From Lachnospiraceae bacterium GAM79 (lineage in GTDB: Bacteria > Bacillota > Clostridia > Lachnospirales > Lachnospiraceae), in the NCBI GenBank assembly GCA_020735665.1, contig CP085928.1, forward strand, positions 2,712,501-2,776,500: 64,000 bases of DNA. Reading direction: 5' to 3'. The notes beneath the pieces were generated by a model, which searched no databases, had not been told where the DNA came from, and worked only from the letters and a program-made list of their open reading frames with translations. Shown here piece by piece: positions 24,779-34,042 of the stretch (within the stretch, counting starts at the first letter, position 1; every line of letters begins with the position of its first letter). Position numbers and translations under genes: made by a program.

Positions 24779-26179
24779 ATGAGACAGAAGTTATGGAGAA
24801 AGAAAAAGTTTGTGGTAATGGCAGCGGCATTTGCATGTATTGCAGCCTTGTCCGCGTGTGGAAAAAAGGATACCGATTATAATGTGGATGTAGGTAATGG
24901 AGATGGCGGAAGCGTTCAGAGTAAATATAGTATTCCGGAATCGTGTGATACCACATTTGACGCAGGATCGACCGGGCTTAAAGAGATCCGGTTGACAGAT
25001 TCGGATATTACTGTGCCGAATACCGGTGCAATGTATGTAGCTCCGGTAAAGATGAAAGAGATCGATCCGGAATATCGAAAAAATCTGGTAGAAAAGTTAT
25101 TTGACACAGATAAGGGTGTCTATGTCTATTATGATATGGAGAATATGGACAAGCTGTCAAAGGAGGATATTCAGGAATATATCGATCTGTACGAGCAGCA
25201 GAAAAAGGCAGATCCGTCAAATGCAGCGAATTATGATTCGGATATTGACCGTATGAACCGTTTGCTGCAAACGACATCAAAGCAGAGAGAAAATGCGGGA
25301 GATTATTCCGCAGATGAATATATGGGGACAGTTGGTGATCTGGAATACAGAATAAGTTTTCCTCAGGAAGGGGAAAATGATACTCTTTTTCGGATAAAGG
25401 AAGATCTTCTGCAGTATCGTCCGATGGAAGGTGCGACCGGTGTATTCACATCCAGCCTGGAAGAATACAATACCGGCTTGGGTGATGAATATGGAGAGTT
25501 GGAATCGGATATTAATGAATGTTCACTGTCGGTAGATGAGGCAAGGCAGATTGCTGAAGAATTTCTGTCAAAGATTGGCGGATCGGATGTGATTTTACAG
25601 AGTGAATCGGATCTGTGCTGGCTGTATCGGAACGATGGTTCGTCTGACCAGAATCTGCCGACGGTTGTAGATGGATATTCATTTGAATACATAAGATCGG
25701 TTATGGATCAGCCAGTGTCGGATGTAGCAGTCTGGACTGCTGATAATCTTCGTCAGGCAAATGGATTTGTGAATGTTCCGATCGAGAAATATACGATTCA
25801 GGTAGATGCAAATGGTGTGCTCGATGCTCTATGGAACAGTTATCTGGAAGCCGATGGTAGTGCGCAGGTGGTGGAGTTGTTATCCTTTGATGAGATGCTT
25901 AAGAAAGCAAATGAGTCGATAGCAGCGTATTATACCAAATATCCGACAGCATATAAGCAGATTGCATTTAACGATATTACGTTGTCTTACTATCTGAAAC
26001 AGAAGGAAGATGGAAGCGGATTTGAATATGTTCCGGCTTGGATTCTTGCGGAATACGAAGACCCTGCAGATCACGAACTTCCGGAGCAGGTTGTAATTCT
26101 GGATGCCAGAGATGGCTCTGCCATCGACCTGATGAAGCTCGCCGAAGCAGTTGGTGGCATTTCCGGTGCAACCGACTGA
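24779..26179 (+). CDS. Uncharacterised lipoprotein (DUF6034-like)
   Basis: 466 residues with a lipoprotein signal: basic start, hydrophobic core and lipobox LSAC, with the lipidated Cys at about residue 27. The mature part is acidic, Asp/Glu-rich, and built of alpha/beta segments reminiscent of PepSY-like folds (SVDEARQIAEEFLSKIG; YEYVPAWILAEYED-type strands). It resembles secreted regulators or chaperones of cell-wall systems, but no function can be assigned. CGGAGG precedes the ATG. No partner gene lies next to it. Confidence 0.7.
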   Translation: MRQKLWRKKKFVVMAAAFACIAALSACGKKDTDYNVDVGNGDGGSVQSKYSIPESCDTTFDAGSTGLKEIRLTDSDITVPNTGAMYVAPVKMKEIDPEYRKNLVEKLFDTDKGVYVYYDMENMDKLSKEDIQEYIDLYEQQKKADPSNAANYDSDIDRMNRLLQTTSKQRENAGDYSADEYMGTVGDLEYRISFPQEGENDTLFRIKEDLLQYRPMEGATGVFTSSLEEYNTGLGDEYGELESDINECSLSVDEARQIAEEFLSKIGGSDVILQSESDLCWLYRNDGSSDQNLPTVVDGYSFEYIRSVMDQPVSDVAVWTADNLRQANGFVNVPIEKYTIQVDANGVLDALWNSYLEADGSAQVVELLSFDEMLKKANESIAAYYTKYPTAYKQIAFNDITLSYYLKQKEDGSGFEYVPAWILAEYEDPADHELPEQVVILDARDGSAIDLMKLAEAVGGISGATD

Positions 26180-26183
26180 CTTT

Positions 26184-26407
26184 CTGAAAATTAAAAATTG
26201 CTCGATCAATGCCCGGTAGTTGGTGTTACATTAACGTGTTCCGGTTTCTATTCGGTTCGCACACTTATTTGCCAGCAGTCGCCCTAACTCGTCTTTACGG
26301 ACTCAGACAAGGGCTTGGTGCTGGCAGGTAGTGCGAACCTCATTGCGAAATCCTCACAATGTTATTGTAATACCAACTACCGGGCATATTTTCGACCAAT
26401 TTTTAAT
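26184..26407 (-). repeat. Family A hairpin element (A1 core, inverted), copy 3
   Basis: Arms of about 45 bp (from ATTAAAAATTG at 26187 through GCCCGGTAGTTGGT; right arm about 26359-26407) pair with scattered mismatches. The core, read on the minus strand, is ATTTCGCAATGAGGTTCGC ... AATAGAAAC, with the inner stem GCCAGCA/TGCTGGC. It lies immediately after the lipoprotein gene. Confidence 0.85.
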
Positions 26408-26890
26408 GTCTGCTAAACCAGCACCCGCATTCGCTGACAATATACACCTCCTGACGAAATGCTCGCTATGTTGCTGCAGAATAGACCATTGATATACAGC
26501 AGTCGCTAAACACAGTTGATAAAAGGTGCCTGATTGCCGGTTGGGTATATGGTGTTCCGTTAACATTCGGCGAGATTTTGTAATGAGGTTTGCACTAGCT
26601 GCCAGTACTAAGCCCTTGTTTGAACCCGTGAGGGTGAGTTAGGGCGGCTGCTGGCAAATCAGCGTGCGAACCGAATAAAAATCAAGTCGAGTTAATGGAA
26701 TATCATATAGTCAACCGGCAATCAGGCAATTTTGTATTATGGGAAAGTTGAATGTCCATCGTGTATCGTAGTCTGTCCTGTAACAACATAGCGAGCATTT
26801 CGTAGAGAGGGACATACTGCCAGTGAATGTGGGTGCTTGTTTGAGCCTAGAGGACGAGTTAGCACAGGAGCATGAACGGATTGGGTATAG
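26408..26890. repeat. Nested composite of family A elements
   Basis: An A1 core (about 26570-26690) has 43-bp arms (26523-26565 and 26691-26733, containing CTGATTGCCGGTTG). Outside it lies a second pair of inverted segments (about 26454-26500 and 26760-26805, ACGAAATGCTCGCTATGTTG). Farther out, two truncated A2 cores face each other in opposite orientation (26418-26453 and 26803-26870). Thus fragments of an A2 element form the outer arms of an A1 element. Confidence 0.8.
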
Positions 26891-26902
26891 GCTGGAAGGC
26901 GA

Positions 26903-27112
26903 GGAATATTTCATTGTCAAGCCTGCCCTATCTCCATTACAAACGTTGGTGTAGATTTCGTAATGAGATTTGCACTAGCCGCCAGCATCAAGCCCTTGTC
27001 TGAGTCCGTAGGACGAGTTTGGGCGACTGCTGGCAAATAGGCGTGCGAATCGAATAGAAATCGAACCAAGTTAGTAGTGGAGATAGGACAGGCTTGATAA
27101 TGGAATATCCAT
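26903..27112 (+). repeat. Family A hairpin element (A1 core), copy 5
   Basis: The arms are built on CAAGCCTGCCCTATCTCCA (right arm ends near 27112) and extend out through GGAATATTTCATT. The core ATTTCGTAATGAGATTTGC ... AATAGAAAT is at about 26954-27064. It is the last of three elements stacked head to tail before the sbcD-like gene. Confidence 0.85.
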
Positions 27113-27204
27113 AATTCCATTGCCAATCAGGGGGCAGGTGGGGTATAATCAAGGGTAAGTTGCCAGAGGTTTTTCTGGTTGAGAAACAGAAAAGGGGTCA
27201 TCCT

Positions 27205-28257
27205 ATGAGATTTATTCATATTGCGGACGTCCATCTGGGCGCCGTTCCTGACAAAGATAAAAGCTGGAGCAAAGAGCGGGCAGACGAGATCGAATCAACA
27301 TTTGACCGCCTTTTGACTGTGGCAGAAGAAAGAAAAGTAGAATTGCTGCTGATCGCCGGTGATCTGTTCCATGCACCGCCATCTCTGCAGGAGTTGAAAA
27401 GTCTGGACTACAAGCTGTCAAAGCTTACAAATACAAGAACCGTTATGATTGCAGGAAATCATGATTATATCGGAAAAGGTTCACCGGCGGAGAGTTATGA
27501 ATTTACATCAAATACAGTGTTGATGCCGGCAGATACTTTTAGTAATGCATATCTGGATGATATCAATGTCTGTGTGACCGGATTCAGTTTTGGACAGGTA
27601 GAATACACAGAGGATGTCTATGCAGATATCATGCCGCAGATGAAGGATGCGATTAATATTCTGCTGGCGCATGGCGGAGACGAGAAGCACATACCGATCA
27701 ATTTCAGACGGATGGCAGAAGCAGGATTTGACTACTGTGCACTCGGACATATCCACAAGCCGAAGCATATCGTGAAGAACAAAATGGCATATCCTGGTTC
27801 GCTGGAGCCTCTTGATCGGACGGAAACCGGTCGACATGGTTTCATTTACGGACAGATCAAGGATGGCGAGACGAAGATCCGCTGGGAGCCATTTAACTGT
27901 CGGAGTTATATTAATCTTGGATTTGCCGTGAAACCGGAATACAGCGGAGCAAAGATTCTGGATGTTCTTGCAAAGCAGATGGAGAGTATGGGTACTCAGA
28001 ACATTTATCGAATCATCCTGTCGGGTCACATGGCAAATGGATTGAAGCTGGATTTTTCCGGTCTGATGCGGAATTACAGGATCTATGAGATTGTAGACAA
28101 TACGTTGTGCGAGTATGATCTGGATAAATTGTATCTGGATAATGAAGATAACCTTCTCGGACAGTTTATTGATCGATTTGCGGAAGCAGATGACGAGATC
28201 AGCAAACGTGCCCTGAAATACGGAGTAGAAGCAATACTTGCAACTGGAGATAAGTAA
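27205..28257 (+). CDS. SbcD/YhaO-type metallophosphoesterase exonuclease
   Basis: 350 residues from ATG 27205 (MRFIHIADVHLG), chosen because AAGGGG lies upstream and the phosphoesterase motif starts at once. All calcineurin-fold metal motifs are present: DVHLG, AGDLFH, AGNHDY, LLAHGG and GHIHKPK. Mre11/SbcD relatives process DNA ends together with an SbcC/Rad50-type ATPase. The next gene, 2 bp downstream, is such an ATPase, so the two likely form one complex. Confidence 0.9.
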   Translation: MRFIHIADVHLGAVPDKDKSWSKERADEIESTFDRLLTVAEERKVELLLIAGDLFHAPPSLQELKSLDYKLSKLTNTRTVMIAGNHDYIGKGSPAESYEFTSNTVLMPADTFSNAYLDDINVCVTGFSFGQVEYTEDVYADIMPQMKDAINILLAHGGDEKHIPINFRRMAEAGFDYCALGHIHKPKHIVKNKMAYPGSLEPLDRTETGRHGFIYGQIKDGETKIRWEPFNCRSYINLGFAVKPEYSGAKILDVLAKQMESMGTQNIYRIILSGHMANGLKLDFSGLMRNYRIYEIVDNTLCEYDLDKLYLDNEDNLLGQFIDRFAEADDEISKRALKYGVEAILATGDK

Positions 28258-28259
28258 AC

Positions 28260-29963
28260 ATGTATATAAATAAGCTGTTATTAAAGGAATTTGGAAAATT
28301 TAATAATAAAGAAATTCGGCTTAAAAAAGGTTTGAATCTGATCTATGGTGCAAATGAATCCGGAAAGACGACTGTAAAAGAATTTATCGTTGGTATGTTG
28401 TATGGAATTGATAAGACCAGAGGTATCGGTGCGCGACTTGATAATTATGAACTTCGCAAGCCGGTAAATGGCGGTGGGTATTCCGGAAAAGCATATGCGG
28501 TAACAGATGAAAAAAGCTATCTTCTGGAGCGGAACTTTCTTCGCACCAGTAAGAATGCGACGCTGACGGAGATTGATACCGGAAAGGAAGTCCAGCTTAA
28601 GAATCAGAATTCTTATAAGGGCATCTTGTTTGATGTGGATAAGAGCACCTATACAAATACTCTCTGTATCGGAGAGCATGGTGCAGCACCCGGCAAAGAA
28701 CTGGCAGAGGATCTCGGGAATTATGTGGTGAATCTGACAACGACCCGAAATGCCGATATTGATAAGACAGAAGCGATCCGTTATCTGAAAAACGAGAGAC
28801 GGAAATTTGAAAATAAAAAACTGGCGGCGGAGATCGATCAGTTAGGGGAACAAATGGATGCATTGGGTGATGTAGACGGTGATCTGGAAGCGATTCGGGA
28901 AGAACGTCGTGAAGAGCTGGATGCATATAATATGGAGATTGCCCGCCTGAAACGAGAAGCAAGACAGCTTGTAAATGAAAAGGATGCCGCTATTCCGGAT
29001 GAGGACGAGGATCGAACCAGAAGCCATATCTTCCTTGATGTAGAAGCTCTTGACGATGAGGAAGACGAGAAAAAGAATCGGCCAAAGGAAAAGAAGAAGT
29101 TAACAGATAATATTTTGATCATTATGTTGACCGGTGTATTGGTTGTTGCAGCTGTTGTACTTGCTGTTCATCTTTTGAATTTCCAGAAAGCGATTCAGCA
29201 GTTATTTACAATCTGCACGATTGCATTTGTCGCAGTTACGATCATTGATGGTTTATTCCGAAAAGGATTCTTCGATGGACCGGATGTCGTACCGGATGAA
29301 AAGGAATTTGACCAGATGATTTATGAGCTTGGACGTGCAACAGAATCGAGAACGGTAAGAATCGAGATTGACCGGAATTTTCAGGAGGCGCATGACGCAA
29401 AACTTGAGTTATTGAAGTTCAAAGAGCATGATGCCATGGCAAAACGTGATTCCTATTATGAATTAAAAGGAAAACGTGACGAGCTTCAGAAACGATTCGA
29501 GGTCTTGGAGAAGGAACAGAAAGCGATCGATCTGGCGATCCAGACCATCAATGATATATCGGTTGATATTTACAATGATTTTGGCGGACAGTTAAACGAG
29601 AATATCTCGGAGATCGTCAGTATCATTACAGATGGCAAATATAATGACGTGAAGCTGGATGAGAACATGCACATTTCAGTATTTGACGACGATCATTATA
29701 TGCCGATCGAATTCTTAAGCAGCGGAACGATCGAGCAGATCTATCTGGCTGTCCGGCTGTGCATTGCAGGGCTTCTCTGCAAAGACCGTATGCCGATCAT
29801 TGTAGACGATATCTTTACAACTTATGATGAACATCGCCTGAAAAATGCGCTCTATTGCATGAGCCGTATTGATACTGACCAGATCATTATATTCACATCA
29901 AATAATGCCATTGGGGATATGTTGGATGATCTTTCTATGGAATATAATTATGTGGAGTTGTAA
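28260..29963 (+). CDS. Compact YhaN/SbcC-like ATPase with two membrane helices
   Basis: 567 residues, far shorter than YhaN or SbcC (usually over 900). The N-terminal Rad50-like head has Walker A GANESGKTT. A short coiled coil (about 185-250) follows. Two hydrophobic helices (ILIIMLTGVLVVAAVVLAVH and FTICTIAFVAVTIIDGL, about 285-340) occupy the place of the long arms. A second short coil leads to the C-terminal head (SSGTIEQIYLAVRL; Walker B IIVDDIF). It probably forms an end-processing complex with the upstream nuclease, possibly held at the membrane. Confidence 0.85.
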   Translation: MYINKLLLKEFGKFNNKEIRLKKGLNLIYGANESGKTTVKEFIVGMLYGIDKTRGIGARLDNYELRKPVNGGGYSGKAYAVTDEKSYLLERNFLRTSKNATLTEIDTGKEVQLKNQNSYKGILFDVDKSTYTNTLCIGEHGAAPGKELAEDLGNYVVNLTTTRNADIDKTEAIRYLKNERRKFENKKLAAEIDQLGEQMDALGDVDGDLEAIREERREELDAYNMEIARLKREARQLVNEKDAAIPDEDEDRTRSHIFLDVEALDDEEDEKKNRPKEKKKLTDNILIIMLTGVLVVAAVVLAVHLLNFQKAIQQLFTICTIAFVAVTIIDGLFRKGFFDGPDVVPDEKEFDQMIYELGRATESRTVRIEIDRNFQEAHDAKLELLKFKEHDAMAKRDSYYELKGKRDELQKRFEVLEKEQKAIDLAIQTINDISVDIYNDFGGQLNENISEIVSIITDGKYNDVKLDENMHISVFDDDHYMPIEFLSSGTIEQIYLAVRLCIAGLLCKDRMPIIVDDIFTTYDEHRLKNALYCMSRIDTDQIIIFTSNNAIGDMLDDLSMEYNYVEL

Positions 29964-29984
29964 ATGAATAACAGAATAAATGTA

Positions 29985-30202
29985 AAAAACCCCTGCCGGT
30001 TTCTGAGTCTATGATGGTGGGGATTGAAACATCAGTGGAACTTTCGTTATGAGGTTTGCACTAGCTGTCAGCACCAAGCCCATGTTTGAGCCTGATAAGG
30101 CGAGTTTGGGCGACTGCTGACAAATGTGCGTGCGAACCGAATAGAAAGTGCAACGTGTTTCAATCCCCGCCATCATAGACTTGGAAACCGGCAGGGGTTT
30201 TG
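29985..30202 (+). repeat. Family A hairpin element (A1 core), copy 6, merged with a terminator
   Basis: Arms of about 45 bp run from AAAACCCCTGCCGGTTTC through GGGGATTGAAAC (29985-30030) and pair with GTTTCAATCCCC ... GCAGGGGTTTTG (30157-30202) with two or three mismatches. The outer part is a classical bidirectional terminator between the convergent yhaN-like and rpn genes. The A1 core is at about 30044-30150. Confidence 0.9.
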
Positions 30203-30227
30203 TTATATTCTATGGGAGTAAGAACTG

Positions 30228-31211
30228 CTATTTCTTTAACGCTGCAAGCTGAGCCTTTAGTGAGGCAATCTCTGCACTCATTTCAGAGACTGTAGCATCC
30301 TTTTCGGCTAGAGTAGCGCTCATTTTAGATACTACTGCATCTTTTTCAGATAAAGCGGTGACTGCTTCATCACGTTCTTTTTTCAATTCATCGATCATGT
30401 AATTGACTGTATTTTCATCCAATTTTCGTAATGCTTCAGAAAACATGGTAACAACCTCCTCCGGGTGATACAGATATTCTGACATATCCATGCAGATAGT
30501 CTCCATCCATGGATAGTCGGATATCAGTGCTGCAAGGTCATCCATGGTAGTTGCCGTTAACAGGGATAACCATGCGTTAAGTTCGTTGATATCTTTAGAA
30601 TACTTACTTTTTCGGAAGACGTCAAGGGCAACGACATAGTATTCCTGTAGAAGACGAAGGTCGATCCCGGTATCAAATGCTGCTTTTCCGTGATGCAGAT
30701 AAATGTCAGCCAGGTCGGCAGTTTTACATTCTTTCGGGCTGTTTTCAAACATTACGATCGTATAAACGGTTTTCAGATCCTGATAGGTGAATGTACTTCC
30801 CTTTTCCCCTTTTACTCTGGTGTACTGGCGGAGCAGAAGATCAGCAGAGTAGCAGGACATCCGCTCACCGGGGAATGTATATGGGATTTTTTGAATTTCG
30901 ACATTTGCGATTGAACCATCTTCTAATTGAACAATGATATCCAGAAGTAGGAGAGAGGTTGATGGCAGCATACTGTCTTCATTTGACAGGATACACTTCA
31001 CGGTTACATTTGTACCGATAATACTGCTGATCAGTCGTGATAATCGTTCCGGGTATACATCCGGGTTAAATAGCTTCTTAAAAAATGGATCATAGGTTAA
31101 TGGCAGACTTTTCTTTCCTTCCATGAATTCGAGAAAGCGCGATTTCCATTTGTCAGGCCAGTTCAGATATGTCCGGTAAACGATGGATTCTTCTTTAATT
31201 CTAATAGACAT
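30228..31211 (-). CDS. Rpn-family recombination-promoting nuclease
   Basis: 327 residues. The N-terminal PD-(D/E)XK nuclease has LPLTYDPFFKKLFN, the metal-site Asp in LLLLDIIVQL and the VEIQK that replaces ExK in this family. The C-terminal 55 residues are a repetitive coiled coil (SEKDAVVSKMSATLAEKDAT). Rpn proteins are transposase-related DNA endonucleases that promote RecA-independent recombination. Two highly similar family A hairpins in the same orientation lie on either side of this gene (29985-30202 and 31493-31712). Confidence 0.85.
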   Translation of the reverse strand: MSIRIKEESIVYRTYLNWPDKWKSRFLEFMEGKKSLPLTYDPFFKKLFNPDVYPERLSRLISSIIGTNVTVKCILSNEDSMLPSTSLLLLDIIVQLEDGSIANVEIQKIPYTFPGERMSCYSADLLLRQYTRVKGEKGSTFTYQDLKTVYTIVMFENSPKECKTADLADIYLHHGKAAFDTGIDLRLLQEYYVVALDVFRKSKYSKDINELNAWLSLLTATTMDDLAALISDYPWMETICMDMSEYLYHPEEVVTMFSEALRKLDENTVNYMIDELKKERDEAVTALSEKDAVVSKMSATLAEKDATVSEMSAEIASLKAQLAALKK

Positions 31212-31492
31212 TCATCGTTGGTTCGGGATGGGAAAAGCTGTTTAATATTTGTAATAGAAGACTTTGACCTGTTACATTCTGATGTGTTTACGATATTATT
31301 GTTTTTATTTTCATTGTACATAAATTTATTTCCTCTTAATTTCCGGCGCCTTTTTTGTCGACAAGGTCAGCTTACCAGAAATAAAAAGAAAAAGTTCATA
31401 AATGTAATAAATGGTATGTCTGGATGTAACAATTTGCACTTTTTACAAATAATTCCAACTGGAATTATTGACAAAAACCATGCTCATAACAC
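31212..31492. other. Intergenic region upstream of rpn
   Basis: No credible gene. It contains AATTCCAACTGGAATT (about 31450), a perfect 16-bp palindrome. The minus-strand promoter of rpn should be here but is not clear. Confidence 0.5.
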
Positions 31493-31712
31493 AAAACCCC
31501 CGCTTGCTTTCATCTCTATCGTAGGTAGGAATTGAAACATCAGTGGAACTTTCGTTATGAGATTTGCACTAGCTGTCAGCACTAAGCCCATGTTTGAGCC
31601 TGATAAGGCGAGTTTGGGCGACTGCTGACAAATAGGCGTGCAAATCGAATAGAAAGTGCAACGCGTTTCAAATCCTACCTACGATAGAGCTGGAAGTAAG
31701 CGGGGTTTGGGC
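31493..31712 (+). repeat. Family A hairpin element (A1 core), copy 7, merged with a terminator
   Basis: The arms ACCCCCGCTTGCTTTC ... GTAGGTAGGAATTGAAAC and their complement (right arm about 31665-31710) end in the T-rich terminator of whichever strand is read. The core and inner flanks (ATTGAAACATCAGTGG, then AACTTTCGTTATGA) are almost identical to copy 6, while the outer arms are unrelated. Confidence 0.9.
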
Positions 31713-31721
31713 TTTTATTAA

Positions 31722-32918
31722 TTACATCTCATAATTATCTGAGATGGTATGTTTTTCTTTATACTCAGCGATACGCGCGTTGATTCGCTCAGCAGGATCT
31801 AACAACTCGCTGATAGAAGCATCATGATTCAAGTGATCAATGATCAGAGCGATGTATTTGCTCATATCGGCTGACTCGTACCAGTCTTTCTTGAACAGGT
31901 CAGGCATCTGGTAGGTCAGGTTAGTTGTGATGACCTTCTCGATCAGACCTTCTTCATGACACTTGTCGAATACGTCAAGACCCTTTGTAAAGAGACCAAA
32001 AGTAGCGATACAGTAAACACGTTTTGCTTTTCTCTGCTTTAACTGTCTTGCAACATCAATCATGCTTTCGCCGGAGGCAATCATATCATCAATGATGATA
32101 ACATCCTTGCCCTCAACAGAATCACCGAGAAATTCATGAGCAACGATCGGATTTCTTCCATCAACAACGCGTGAGTAGTCACGGCGTTTGTAGAACATTC
32201 CGACATCTACACCTAACAGGTTTGCGAAGTAGATTGCTCTGTGCATAGCACCTTCATCTGGGGAGATGACCATCATGTGGTTGTTGTCGATCTCAAGATC
32301 CGGTGTAGTACGAAGCAAAGTCTTGATGAACTGGTAGGTTGGACGTACATTTTCAAATCCACTCTTAGGGATGGCATTTACGACACGAGGATCGTGTGCA
32401 TCAAATGTCACAATATTGTCAACACCATAAGACTTTAATTCCTGAAGCATAACGGCACAGTCAAGAGATTCTCTGGAAGAACGCTTGTGCTGGCGGCTCT
32501 CATAAAGGAATGGCATAATTACTGTGATCTTTTTTGGTTTATCAGTCATAGCGGCGATCAGTCGTTTTAAATCTGCATAATGGTCATCCGGAGACATACG
32601 CTGTGGCTGGCCGGCCATCATATAAGTACAGCTGTAGTTGCCGACATCAACCATAATGTAGATATCTTTACCACGAACGGATTCATTTAGAACACCCTTT
32701 GCCTCACCGGAACCGAAACGTGGACAATCGGCACTGATCAGGTAAGTATCAGCTTCATAACCGTGGAAGACAATGTTGTCTTTGTGTACATTGTCTCTGT
32801 TAGCTCTCCATTTTACGAGATAATGATCAACCTTTTCACCAAGGCCTGTACAACTTTTGTGAGCAACGATTCCGAGACTGCCCACGGGTATGGTTTCTAA
32901 TTTGCTATCGTCTGGCAT
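31722..32918 (-). CDS. prs: Ribose-phosphate pyrophosphokinase
   Basis: 398 residues, longer than the usual 310-320 because of an N-terminal extension and extra loops. It makes PRPP from ribose-5-phosphate and ATP. The PRPP-binding motif VIIIDDMIASGESM, the HDPR-type TFDAHDPRVVNAIP and the ATP-loop YESRQHKRSSRES are visible. Upstream (32941-32977) are two TATAGTGTAA repeats and an inverted repeat GATACTT/AAGTATC, which could be regulatory. Housekeeping gene for nucleotide and amino-acid synthesis. Confidence 0.93.
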   Translation of the reverse strand: MPDDSKLETIPVGSLGIVAHKSCTGLGEKVDHYLVKWRANRDNVHKDNIVFHGYEADTYLISADCPRFGSGEAKGVLNESVRGKDIYIMVDVGNYSCTYMMAGQPQRMSPDDHYADLKRLIAAMTDKPKKITVIMPFLYESRQHKRSSRESLDCAVMLQELKSYGVDNIVTFDAHDPRVVNAIPKSGFENVRPTYQFIKTLLRTTPDLEIDNNHMMVISPDEGAMHRAIYFANLLGVDVGMFYKRRDYSRVVDGRNPIVAHEFLGDSVEGKDVIIIDDMIASGESMIDVARQLKQRKAKRVYCIATFGLFTKGLDVFDKCHEEGLIEKVITTNLTYQMPDLFKKDWYESADMSKYIALIIDHLNHDASISELLDPAERINARIAEYKEKHTISDNYEM

Positions 32919-32940
32919 GATAAATATCCTCCATAATCTT

Positions 32941-32977
32941 ATAGTGTAATGATCCGATACTTTATAGTGTAAGTATC
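32941..32977 (-). promoter_or_regulatory. Repeat-containing prs promoter region
   Basis: Direct repeats TATAGTGTAA lie at about 32940 and 32963. An inverted repeat GATACTT (32956-32962)/AAGTATC (32971-32977) overlaps the second. On the minus strand, TTACAC and TACACT 18 bp apart are a possible promoter. Confidence 0.35.
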
Positions 32978-33017
32978 ATTGATAGTATATATGCAAATGC
33001 AGAAGACTGCAATGGCA

Positions 33018-34022
33018 TCAATTAGAAGATTTATTCTGAATCATATCTTTTCGTTTCGTATAACGGATATTGGTTCCGTAGAGCTGCAACACTTTGAAGT
33101 CGCCAATAATCCTCGACATGATTCTTTCGGTATACCGGTCGGAAAGCTCCCGCATACTCAGGTTCGTAGAGATAAGAGTAGCAAGAGAACGATTATTCCG
33201 CATATTAATGATCTCAAATAACTGAGAATTGACAAATGTATTTGGCACTTCCGTACCGAGGTCATCAATGATCAGAAGTTCACAATTATATATATAATCG
33301 TAAAGTGCCATGTTTTCTTTTTCACGCACATTACCCATTATAATGCCTGATAAAATATTTTCAAATAAATTTATTGAAGTCAGATAAAGAACTGTATGTC
33401 CTTTGTCCAGTAATGCTTTTGCAATGCAGTTGGAAAGAAAAGTTTTTCCAAGTCCTGTTTCACCATAGATCAGAACGCCAGGATGGGATTTTTCAAAATG
33501 TTCCACATAGTCTTTACAAGCTGCCAGTGTATTCGATGCATTCTCGTATGGCGTATGTTTGTGAATGCCATCCGGTTCTTTCGAGTAGTAGGTAAGTGAA
33601 AATGTGGAGAAATTCTCTTGTTCGAGAATCTTGCGGATCGTGGACTGATTGTATAATTCATCAATGATCTGCTGCGTCATGCATTTGCATGGCTTTCCAT
33701 CCAGATAGCCCGTATCCTTACAGAGAGGACAGTCATAGATGGGTTCCAGATAATTCTCAGGGTATCCGTGCTGCTTCAGAAGTAATCTCTTTTTATCAGC
33801 CAGAGCTTTATTCCGGCGGGAGATGTCGCCCGTATCGACAGTTATTTTGCGGATTCGGTTCCTTGCTGCCTGGATAGAAGAGCTTGCAATCTTCTGATCG
33901 ATCTCTTTGATTTCCGGAATTCTGTTATATACTTCATTTCTTCGGGTATCTGTCAGATTCGCATTTTCCAGTCGCTTTCGCTGCAGACCCGACAGTATAC
34001 TATCATAATCTATATTCTTCAT
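33018..34022 (-). CDS. DnaC/DnaI-like helicase loader ATPase
   Basis: 334 residues. The N-terminal region carries a probable zinc knuckle (CPLCKDTGYLDGKPCKC, about residues 98-114). The AAA+ domain has Walker A GETGLGKTF, Walker B LLIIDDLGTE and sensor-1 LISTNLS. Such proteins load the replicative helicase during initiation or restart. It lies 20 bp downstream of a DnaD-type gene, the pairing expected for a primosome operon. Confidence 0.9.
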   Translation of the reverse strand: MKNIDYDSILSGLQRKRLENANLTDTRRNEVYNRIPEIKEIDQKIASSSIQAARNRIRKITVDTGDISRRNKALADKKRLLLKQHGYPENYLEPIYDCPLCKDTGYLDGKPCKCMTQQIIDELYNQSTIRKILEQENFSTFSLTYYSKEPDGIHKHTPYENASNTLAACKDYVEHFEKSHPGVLIYGETGLGKTFLSNCIAKALLDKGHTVLYLTSINLFENILSGIIMGNVREKENMALYDYIYNCELLIIDDLGTEVPNTFVNSQLFEIINMRNNRSLATLISTNLSMRELSDRYTERIMSRIIGDFKVLQLYGTNIRYTKRKDMIQNKSSN

Positions 34023-34042
34023 AATGTGTATATTTACCTTCG

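Noticed and set aside
29985-30202. CRISPR-like ends (GGGGATTGAAAC and GTTTCAATCCCC)
   Set aside because: The two sequences are the two arms of one hairpin, in inverted orientation about 125 bp apart. There are no direct repeats, regular spacers or cas genes.
31218-31535. A 105-codon open frame on the plus strand
   Set aside because: It lacks a ribosome site, reads into the family A hairpin and has a composition unlike a protein.
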